In this document: piece after piece, positions 36,499-43,458 of the stretch
How positions within the stretch are numbered: position 1 is the stretch's first letter
How the letters are laid out: each line of letters begins with the position of its first letter
DNA from: an uncultured Dysosmobacter sp.
GTDB lineage: Bacteria > Bacillota > Clostridia > Oscillospirales > Oscillospiraceae
Length of the DNA stretch: 64,000 bases
NCBI GenBank assembly: GCA_934565855.1
Contig: CAKTIO010000008.1
Coordinates: 1-64,000, forward strand
Direction: 5' to 3'
Program-made: the position numbers and the translations under genes
The notes under the pieces: generated by a model
The model's input: only the letters and a program-made list of their open reading frames with translations
Databases searched by the model: none
What the model was told of the DNA's origin: nothing

Positions 36499-36531
36499 GG
36501 GCAGGCGCTTTTGTTTTGCCTGCGATTTTTG
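36499..36531 (+). terminator. expression-platform terminator of the guanine riboswitch
   Basis: Stem GCAGGC (36501-36506) / GCCTGC (36518-36523) followed by GATTTTT, between aptamer and start codon. Ligand-dependent transcription termination is the likely mode. Confidence 0.8.
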
Positions 36532-36548
36532 TGGAAAGAGGGATCTTT

Positions 36549-37811
36549 ATGGCAGTAAACGTTCTCAGGGGCAATCTGGTCTCCCTGCCCGCGCTGGGGC
36601 GCATGGATATTACAGAGCATGGCTATCTGGTGCTGGAGGACGGTGTGATCTCCGGCATTTATCCCGTGCTGCCGGAGCAGTACCGCAATGCGCCGCTGGA
36701 GGATTACGGGGACTGCCTGATCCTGCAATCCTTCTGCGATATGCATATGCACGCGCCCCAGTACCCCCTGCGCGCCGTGGGGCTGGACCTTCCGCTGCTG
36801 GAATGGCTGAACGCCTATACCTTCCCGGCAGAGGCGCACTTTGCCGACCCGGAGTTTGCCCGTGCCGCCTACCGCCGTCTTGCCCATGACTTTGTTGCCA
36901 ACGGAACCACCCGGGTGTGCCTGTTCGCCTCGCTGCACCGTCCCGCCACCCTGATCCTGATGGAGGAGCTGGAAAAAGCCGGACTGGTGGGCTATGTGGG
37001 CAAGGTGAACATGGACCGCAATGGCGGAAAGGACCTGCAGGAGACCACGGAGGAATCCCAGCGGGAGACCCTGCGGTGGCTGGACGAATGCCAGCAGTTC
37101 CACAGCATCCGCCCCATGCTCACCCCCCGCTTTACCCCCGCCTGTACCGATGAGCTGATGGCGTTTCTGGGAAGGCTGGTGCAGGAGCGGGACCTGCCGG
37201 TCCAGTCCCATCTGTCGGAAAATCTGCAGGAGATGGAGTGGGTCCGGTCCCTGCACCCGGACTGCCCCCAATACTGGAACTCCTACGCCAAATACGGACT
37301 GTGGACCAACCGGACCCTGATGGCGCACTGCGTCCATGTGGATGAGCGGGAGCGCCGCGCCATCCGGGAAGCAGGCGTGACGGTGGTCCACTGTGCCAAC
37401 TCCAACATCGACCTCTGCTCCGGCATCGCGCCGGTGCGGCAGATGCTGAACGAGGGGCTAAAGGTGGTGCTGGGCAGTGACATCGGCGGCAGCACGGAGC
37501 TGAACGGCTTTGATATTGCCGCCGCCACCATCCGTGCCTCCAAGGTCCGCCGGATCATGGACAACTGGCAGACGGACTTCTTCACCGAGGCGGAGGCATG
37601 GTACCTTGGCACCACGGCAGCCGCCCACTACTTCGGCGGCGGAGATGGCTTTGCCGTGGGAGACCGGCTCCACGCCCTGGTGCTGGACGACAGCCAGCTG
37701 CTCCAGCCCCACCCCCTCAGCGTGAAGGAGCGCTTCCAGCGCAGCATGTATGTGCGCCAGCCCAACGCCATCCGCGCGGTGTGGGGCAACGGCATCAAGC
37801 TGCTGGGCTGA
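36549..37811 (+). CDS. guaD: guanine deaminase
   Basis: 420-residue amidohydrolase. The first metal motif is H66xH68 (DMHMHAPQYP, the guanine deaminase signature); further ligands lie in SHLSEN, AHCVHV and GSDIGG. It converts guanine to xanthine. The ATG at 36549 has AGAGGG upstream. A longer frame exists upstream but starts inside the riboswitch and is excluded. Control by the guanine riboswitch suggests the gene responds to guanine level; since such switches usually turn genes off with ligand, the sign here is worth testing. Confidence 0.93.
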   Translation: MAVNVLRGNLVSLPALGRMDITEHGYLVLEDGVISGIYPVLPEQYRNAPLEDYGDCLILQSFCDMHMHAPQYPLRAVGLDLPLLEWLNAYTFPAEAHFADPEFARAAYRRLAHDFVANGTTRVCLFASLHRPATLILMEELEKAGLVGYVGKVNMDRNGGKDLQETTEESQRETLRWLDECQQFHSIRPMLTPRFTPACTDELMAFLGRLVQERDLPVQSHLSENLQEMEWVRSLHPDCPQYWNSYAKYGLWTNRTLMAHCVHVDERERRAIREAGVTVVHCANSNIDLCSGIAPVRQMLNEGLKVVLGSDIGGSTELNGFDIAAATIRASKVRRIMDNWQTDFFTEAEAWYLGTTAAAHYFGGGDGFAVGDRLHALVLDDSQLLQPHPLSVKERFQRSMYVRQPNAIRAVWGNGIKLLG

Positions 37812-37832
37812 CAGCCACCCCGCAAATACACA

Positions 37833-37863
37833 GCGCCCCTGGGACGATTTGTCCCAGGGGCGC
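37833..37863. terminator. bidirectional terminator
   Basis: Stem GCGCCCCTGGGAC / GTCCCAGGGGCGC between guaD and the convergent ABC operon; few T residues, so the assignment rests on stem strength. Confidence 0.8.
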
Positions 37864-37883
37864 ATTTTGCGGACCGCGCCGCA

Positions 37884-38678
37884 TTATTCCAGATTCAGGT
37901 GCTTTTTCAGGAAGTATGCCGTAATGATGTAATAAACCGCACCGGTAATGACGGAAACGCCGATTGCCGTCCACAGCAGTGAGTGAAGCTCCATCATCAG
38001 GTCCAGCTGACCGGACCAGCCGCTGAACAAATAGGAGTTGCTCAATCCCAGAGTGCCAAGGAACTGTACGACAAACTGCATTACGAAGAAGAACACCACG
38101 GACCACGCCACCTTATGGTTGGCAAAGCTGTGTCCCACTGCCATGGCGGCATAGAACTGCAGGCAGATCACCGCGCTGCTGATCAGTGCCAGCAGCACCA
38201 GCTCACCCACGATCGCGGCGCTGTTGAGCGCGTAATACCCCGTGATCTCCCGCCAGAGCTGCCGGAAGAAATTTGCCATTTCCTCCACCACCTGCACATC
38301 CAGCACCATGATGAGCATGGACAGCAGCATCACCGCTCCGGTAGCCACGAACCACACCGCGGACGTAATAAACTTGCTCCACAGGTGCTGGTGTACCGAC
38401 ACCGGCAGGGTGAACATGATGTAGCCCTCATCGCCCATCAGGTTACGGCGGAAGCGCTGCACCATCACCACCAGTGTCATGACCGCCACACCGATCATCG
38501 CCACCACAAACGCCATCATCAGTAGCGCCGCCAGTATATCCACCACCCGGTTATCCGAGTGGTTCATCATCCGGACGGACAAGTTTCCGCCTGCCGCCGC
38601 TGCCAGAACGATCAGGTACATTGGCAGCATGATCCGTCCGGTGGCACGGAACTCGTGCTTTAACAATTTTCTCAGCAT
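37884..38678 (-). CDS. ABC-2 type membrane permease
   Basis: 264 residues with about six membrane segments and a charged start MLRKLLKHEFRATGR typical of this family. It overlaps the ATPase gene by seven bases. The partner ATPase and a YtrA-like GntR regulator lie upstream, so it is the last gene of a three-gene operon for a small-molecule or peptide exporter of unknown substrate. Confidence 0.83.
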   Translation of the reverse strand: MLRKLLKHEFRATGRIMLPMYLIVLAAAAGGNLSVRMMNHSDNRVVDILAALLMMAFVVAMIGVAVMTLVVMVQRFRRNLMGDEGYIMFTLPVSVHQHLWSKFITSAVWFVATGAVMLLSMLIMVLDVQVVEEMANFFRQLWREITGYYALNSAAIVGELVLLALISSAVICLQFYAAMAVGHSFANHKVAWSVVFFFVMQFVVQFLGTLGLSNSYLFSGWSGQLDLMMELHSLLWTAIGVSVITGAVYYIITAYFLKKHLNLE

Positions 38679-39367
38679 TTGAATACCTCCCGGAACAGCT
38701 CGTCCACGCTCATGCCCTTTTCCTCCCGGATCTGATCCACCGATGCCTGCAGCACCAGTCTGCCCTGGTGGATCATCACCACCTCGTCCAGCACCTTCTC
38801 CACATCGGAGATCAGGTGCGTGGAGAGAATGACCGCCGCCTCCGGATTGTAATTGCTGATGATGGTGCTGAGGATATAATCCCGGGTAGCGGGATCCACG
38901 CCGCCGATGGGCTCATCCAGCAGGTAGAGGTTTGCCTGGCGGCTCATGACCATGATGAGCTGCACCTTTTCCCGGGTGCCCTTGGACATCTGCTTGATGC
39001 GCTGCTCCTGCCGGATGTTCAGATGGTCCAGCATCTCCTCCGCCCGGTCCCGGCGAAAATCCTCATAAAAGTCCTGATAGAAATCCATCAGCTGCCGGGC
39101 GCTCATCCAGGTGGGCAGGCAGGACCGCTCCGGCAGATAGCTGACCACGCTGTGGGTCTCCTTTCCGGGAGCGGTGTTGCACACCAGCACCTCTCCGGAG
39201 GTGGGCGTCAGCAGTCCGTTTACCAGCTTGATCAGGGTGGTTTTTCCGCTGCCGTTGGGACCCAGCAGCCCCACGATCCGTCCCGGCTCGATGGTCAGCG
39301 TGATATGGTCCAGTGCCTGCACCCTTCCATAGCTTTTACATAAATCCTTACATTCCAGTACCGGCAT
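38672..39367 (-). CDS. ABC transporter ATP-binding protein
   Basis: 231 residues with Walker A GPNGSGKTTLI, signature MSKGTREKVQL (degenerate LSGGQ) and Walker B LYLLDEPIGGVD. It overlaps the GntR gene by 20 bases and the permease by seven. YtrA-type operons commonly pair a short GntR regulator with such a transporter. Confidence 0.92.
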   Translation of the reverse strand: MPVLECKDLCKSYGRVQALDHITLTIEPGRIVGLLGPNGSGKTTLIKLVNGLLTPTSGEVLVCNTAPGKETHSVVSYLPERSCLPTWMSARQLMDFYQDFYEDFRRDRAEEMLDHLNIRQEQRIKQMSKGTREKVQLIMVMSRQANLYLLDEPIGGVDPATRDYILSTIISNYNPEAAVILSTHLISDVEKVLDEVVMIHQGRLVLQASVDQIREEKGMSVDELFREVFKC

Positions 39368-39734
39368 GGTGTTCCTCCTTCGTCTCCTGCCTCAGCAGCT
39401 CCAAAATCTCCTCCCGGTCATAGCCCAGCCGCTGCATTCCGCTTAAAAAGCTCTGGATCTGGCTTTTTGCTAGGGTGTGCTTTGCCGCTTCGATCATTGT
39501 CCGATCCTCCGTTACAAATCTTCCGGCTGTGCGCTGGCTGTATACCAGCCCATCCCGTTCCAGCTCCGCCATCGCGCGCTGAAGCGTGTTGGGGTTCACG
39601 CCTGCCTCCATCGCCATATCCCGCACGGAGGGCAGCCGCTCTCCCGGCGGAAATACTCCGGCGATGATCCCTACCTTGATCTGCCCGATCAGCTGGGAGT
39701 AGATCGGGGCGTCATTGGAAAATTCCCATCTCAT
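39348..39734 (-). CDS. GntR family regulator, YtrA-like
   Basis: 128 residues: winged-helix DNA-binding half (PIYSQLIGQIKVGIIAGVFPPGERLPSVRDM) and a short C-terminal dimerisation part without a ligand domain, the YtrA subfamily layout. GGAGG lies three bases from one ATG and six from the next; the second, ATG 39734, is chosen. It starts an operon with an ABC ATPase and permease, and probably represses it. Confidence 0.87.
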   Translation of the reverse strand: MRWEFSNDAPIYSQLIGQIKVGIIAGVFPPGERLPSVRDMAMEAGVNPNTLQRAMAELERDGLVYSQRTAGRFVTEDRTMIEAAKHTLAKSQIQSFLSGMQRLGYDREEILELLRQETKEEHHAGTGM

Positions 39735-39755
39735 CATGGACCTCCGCTTTCGCAT

Positions 39756-39840
39756 TGTATTGTGTTGTTTATGTGGTTGATGTATTGTGTGTCGTTGTCT
39801 TAATCCGCTAATACAATAACATATCTTTTCCATTTGTCAA
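39756..39840 (-). promoter_or_regulatory. promoter with repeated TGTATT half-sites
   Basis: TTGACA (39835-39840), 16 bases, TATTGT (39813-39818) on the minus strand. TGTATTGTGT occurs at 39756-39765 and 39781-39790 (25 bp apart), and an inverted AATACA at 39810-39815 overlaps the -10 box. These are likely sites for the GntR regulator. Confidence 0.6.
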
Positions 39841-39990
39841 GCCGTTTCCGCAAAAAATTTTGGAGAGAGACCTCCACCGCTCCCCTCCCCTTCCGGAGGT
39901 CACCGGCAAAAAACAGACGGCGTGGCGGACTGCTGCTTCGTCCGCCGCGCCGTTTTGCGCTTGATGTCCGTTTCTTTTTATAGGAGGTGG

Positions 39991-40839
39991 TCACCCCGGA
40001 TATTTTTCATCCAGAATGCCGATGACGTCCGCCAGAGCTGTCTTTCTGGCGTGGGAGACGATGGTCGCGCCGCACTCCCGCACCGCCGGAATGGCATTTT
40101 CCGGGGCAAAGCCCTGTGCCGCCTCCCGCAGCATGGACAGGTCGTTGGCTTCATCGCCCACGCAGTACAGGTCCTTCCGGTCCACTCCCAGCAGCTGCGC
40201 CAGCTTCAGCACCATACCGCCCTTGGTGGCACCCTTCCGGGTCTGCTCCAGCAGCATTTTACCGGAGAAGATCATCTCATAGTCCTGTGCCCAGCCCTTC
40301 TGGCGGTAGAATGCCAGCACCTGCTCCAGCACATCATGCTCCTCTTCAAACAGCAGCTTGCCCAGAGGCAGCGGCACCTCCAGCATGGAGGAACATTCCT
40401 CCATGTCCACATGGGTCAGGTGCTTGTGCTGCCGGGTGGCGGCGTTGGGATGGACCACATGCACGGTATTCTGGATGTGGTACGCCTCCACGCCCACCGT
40501 GGGGAACTGCTGCAGCGCAACATCCGCCCGCCGCAGCGCCTGCTGCTCCAGCATGGCGTATTCCAGATATTTCTCCGCTTCAAAATCGTAAATCGCAGCG
40601 CCGTTGCAGACAACGCAGGGGGCGTTGAAGGGCACCAGCGGAATGAGATGCTTCAGCGAGGGCAGCGCCCGCCCAGTGGCAAGGGCGAATTTTCCGCCCT
40701 CCGCCATAAAATATTCCAGCGCTCTGCGGTTCTCCTCACCCAGCGGCGGAATCGGCTGAGAGGTGCGCAGCGCCTCCTCGGTATAGATCAGGGTATTGTC
40801 AAAATCACTTGCCAGCAGTACGCCGTCAAATTTTCCCAT
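39991..40839 (-). CDS. HAD family hydrolase (Cof-like)
   Basis: 282 residues with the HAD nucleophile motif LLASDFDNTL, a C2-type cap and late motif GDEANDLSML. It should be a phosphatase of sugar phosphates or similar small molecules. GGAA/AAGGAA lies before ATG 40839. The larger upstream frame extends only into the arginine-rich tail region of the next gene and is a shadow. Confidence 0.87.
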   Translation of the reverse strand: MGKFDGVLLASDFDNTLIYTEEALRTSQPIPPLGEENRRALEYFMAEGGKFALATGRALPSLKHLIPLVPFNAPCVVCNGAAIYDFEAEKYLEYAMLEQQALRRADVALQQFPTVGVEAYHIQNTVHVVHPNAATRQHKHLTHVDMEECSSMLEVPLPLGKLLFEEEHDVLEQVLAFYRQKGWAQDYEMIFSGKMLLEQTRKGATKGGMVLKLAQLLGVDRKDLYCVGDEANDLSMLREAAQGFAPENAIPAVRECGATIVSHARKTALADVIGILDEKYPG

Positions 40840-40933
40840 GACTGCATTCCTTTCCGTCCGCCGCACAGCGGCGGACCGTTTCTGAAAAACAACACCGGGA
40901 AGCGGCAGACAGTCCGCTCCCCGGTGGTCGGTG

Positions 40934-42274
40934 TTATTCCTCGCCTGCGGACGCCGGGGCTGCTCCGGGCGCTCCGCCGCTTCTGCGGCGGCGTCCTCCC
41001 CGGTGGTGGGGGCGGCGGCGCTTGACCTGCTCTCCGCCCTCCTCCGCCGCAGCAGGGGCAGCGGGCTTTTTCGGTGGCTGCGCCGCCTTAGGCGCAGCAT
41101 CCTGCTGCTGGGGTCTCCGGGGGGCGGGTCCCGGCTTTCTGGCGGGCTTCGGTCTGTCGCTGCCCTGCCGCGGCTCTGGCTTTTCGCCCTGCTTCTGCAC
41201 CGGCGGCTTCTCCTCCGGCTTAACGGCACCGTGTCCCCGGCTGCCGCTGTGGCGGCGGCGCCGGCGCTTTTCCCCGCTCTCTGGTCCGCCGATCTTCTCC
41301 CGCATGGGGGCATCCAGCTCCCGCTCCATTCTCGGCTCGATGCGGTTCATGTAAAACGGCGTGGAGATCACCGGCGTCATAAACAGCTCTTCCTCCGGCA
41401 GCTCCTCCACATAGCGCTCCGGGCGCTCTGCCGGGACCTCGATGCCCTCCCGGCTGCCCTTGCCGTTGCGCAGGATACGAATCTCGCAGCCCCGGTAGGT
41501 CTTGGGCGGATCGTTGGGTGCGGAATCCAGGCTGACCTTGACCTTCTCCCGCAGCAGATCCACGCTCTTCACATTGCCGGGACCGTCCGGCGTCTGAACA
41601 AAGGAGTCCTGCTTGGGCATCCGCTTCATGGCGTCCTCATAGGCGTTCTGTTCGTACTTCAGGCAGCACATCAGCCGTCCGCAGGTGCCGGAGATCTTGG
41701 TGGGATTCAGGCTGAGGTTCTGGGTCTTTGCCATTTTGATGGAGACAGGCATAAAGCCATCCAAAAACTGTGAACAGCAGAAGGGGCGTCCGCAGATGCC
41801 CAGTCCGCCGATCATTTTTGCCTCGTCCCGCACACCGATCTGCCGCAGCTCGATCCGGGCGCGGAACACACTGGCAAGGTCCCGCACCAGCTCCCGGAAA
41901 TCCACCCGCCCATCGGCGGTGAAAAAGAAGATGATCTTGCTGCCGTCAAAGCTGCAGCTGACGTTTACCAGCTTCATTTCCAGCTTGTGGTCAGCGATCT
42001 TCTTCTCGCAGATGTCAAATGCCTCACTCTCCCGCCGGCGGTTGTACTCCACGGTGCGGCGGTCATTGTCCGTTGCCATGCGCAGCATCCCGCTCAGAGG
42101 CTTGACGATGGCGCTGTCCTCCACCTCATGGTTGCCCTCGGTACAGGTGGCAAACTCCGGTCCCTGCGCCGTCTCCACGATCACCTGATCGCCCATTTTG
42201 ACCTGCGCGCCCCGGGGATCAAAAAAATAGTTTTTGCATCCGCCGCGAAAGCGGACGCTGATTACTTCTGTCAA
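40934..42274 (-). CDS. ricT: PSP1 domain protein RicT (YaaT), with a long basic tail
   Basis: 446 residues. The PSP1 domain covers about 1-245 with conserved cysteines (GRPFCC, GTCGRLMCC). Residues about 310-446 are a disordered, Arg/Pro-rich tail not seen in Bacillus YaaT. RicT, with RicA and RicF, carries Fe-S clusters and affects RNA processing and sporulation. The TTG start at 42274 overlaps the holB stop (TTGA) and has GGAGG upstream. The holB-ricT order matches many Firmicutes. Confidence 0.88.
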   Translation of the reverse strand: MTEVISVRFRGGCKNYFFDPRGAQVKMGDQVIVETAQGPEFATCTEGNHEVEDSAIVKPLSGMLRMATDNDRRTVEYNRRRESEAFDICEKKIADHKLEMKLVNVSCSFDGSKIIFFFTADGRVDFRELVRDLASVFRARIELRQIGVRDEAKMIGGLGICGRPFCCSQFLDGFMPVSIKMAKTQNLSLNPTKISGTCGRLMCCLKYEQNAYEDAMKRMPKQDSFVQTPDGPGNVKSVDLLREKVKVSLDSAPNDPPKTYRGCEIRILRNGKGSREGIEVPAERPERYVEELPEEELFMTPVISTPFYMNRIEPRMERELDAPMREKIGGPESGEKRRRRRHSGSRGHGAVKPEEKPPVQKQGEKPEPRQGSDRPKPARKPGPAPRRPQQQDAAPKAAQPPKKPAAPAAAEEGGEQVKRRRPHHRGGRRRRSGGAPGAAPASAGEE

Positions 42275-43140
42275 AGGATACCCTCCAATTCCACGGTCAG
42301 AGCACCCAGCACCATGCTGACGCTCACATTATAAAAGCATTGCTGCCAATAATTCTGTAATAGTTCTATTGTGCGCATCATTTGGGTTTTTGTCAAGTTT
42401 TTCGCAAGATACGCCGCTGTTTTTCCGGTATTTTCCGGGTTTCCCTGCCGATAATCCAACAACAGTGCCTCCGTCAGGGCAAGACGGGTCTGCGCCAGCA
42501 GCTCCTGCAGCTGCTCCCGGGTGTACTTTGCCTTTTCCAGCCGCACCAGCACGCCGGCAACGCCTCCGGGGTGCTTTTCTCCCAACGCCCGGCACAGCGC
42601 CTGCACCGTTTCCGACAGCTGTGGCGCCGCGGTCTGCTTCACCGGACGCAGCCGCCACTCCACACAGCGGGAGCGCAGCGTCGTCAGCACCGTGGAGGGA
42701 TTTTCCGCACAGAACAGGAACGCCGCATAGGGCGGTCCCTCCTCCACAATCTTCAGCAGCACGTTCTGGTCCGTCTCCGTCAGCAGCTCGCACTGAGGAA
42801 AGATATAAACCTTCCGCGCCCCCTCGTTGGGGCGGATGTAGGCGTCTCCCCGGACCTGCCGGACCACGTCCACCGCGATGTTCTTATGCTCGCCATCCTG
42901 CACCACAGTGACGTCCGGATGGATGCCCTGCCGGACCTTGCGGCACGCTTCACACACACCGCAGGGACGCCGCACCGCCGTACACTCCAGCGCCGCAGCC
43001 GCATACCGCGCCGCGGCAATCAGGTCACCGCTGCCGCTGAACAGCATGGCGTGAGACAGGGCGTTTCTGTCCGCCGCCTCCCGGAGCTGCTCCGCCACGC
43101 CGGAGTTTCCCGGCAGATCCCACTCAGGAACGTTTGTCAC
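42271..43140 (-). CDS. holB: DNA polymerase III delta' subunit (HolB)
   Basis: 289 residues. AAA+-like clamp-loader fold; the P-loop is degenerate (LFSGSGDLIAAA, no Lys), as expected for delta'. The zinc module CGVCEACRKVRQGIHPDV is present. It forms part of the replicative clamp loader. GTG 43140 has GGGGAGG upstream and is preferred over an extended start. It overlaps ricT by four bases. Confidence 0.88.
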   Translation of the reverse strand: MTNVPEWDLPGNSGVAEQLREAADRNALSHAMLFSGSGDLIAAARYAAAALECTAVRRPCGVCEACRKVRQGIHPDVTVVQDGEHKNIAVDVVRQVRGDAYIRPNEGARKVYIFPQCELLTETDQNVLLKIVEEGPPYAAFLFCAENPSTVLTTLRSRCVEWRLRPVKQTAAPQLSETVQALCRALGEKHPGGVAGVLVRLEKAKYTREQLQELLAQTRLALTEALLLDYRQGNPENTGKTAAYLAKNLTKTQMMRTIELLQNYWQQCFYNVSVSMVLGALTVELEGIL

Positions 43141-43347
43141 TGCGCATTTCCTCCCCGCACTCAAAAAAGCCGCAGCGGAAGCTTCCTGTGGTCCTTTCAC
43201 TGCTTTTAAGGGAATCGTATCATAAATTCCATGAAAAGGGAAGTGCGTAATCGTTTTCTATCCTTTTCGCGCCTTTCTGTCTGATTTCAACAAATTCTTT
43301 CGTCAAAACTCTCAATTCTATTGACGGTTTCTTATAAAAATCATGAA

Positions 43348-43402
43348 TTGTTTTTTCTTTTCCCGGTCAGTATAATTTTTTATAGGACTTTAAACGTTTA
43401 AA
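43348..43402 (+). promoter_or_regulatory. ppdK promoter with a 14-bp perfect palindrome
   Basis: TTGTTT (43348-43353), 17 bases, TATAAT (43371-43376). TTTAAACGTTTAAA at 43389-43402 lies at about +7 to +20. The AAACGTTT core is LacI-family-like and resembles a catabolite (cre) site. The rest of the 43141-43458 gap shows only AT-rich sequence. Confidence 0.75.
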
Positions 43403-43458
43403 TAAACACAAAGGCGGCACAGGCTGTTTCTAATTCCAGAACAAAAGGAGATTGTGGC

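Noticed and set aside
36471..36548. Upstream extension of the guanine deaminase
   Set aside because: It begins in the riboswitch and runs through its terminator; the ATG at 36549 has a ribosome site.
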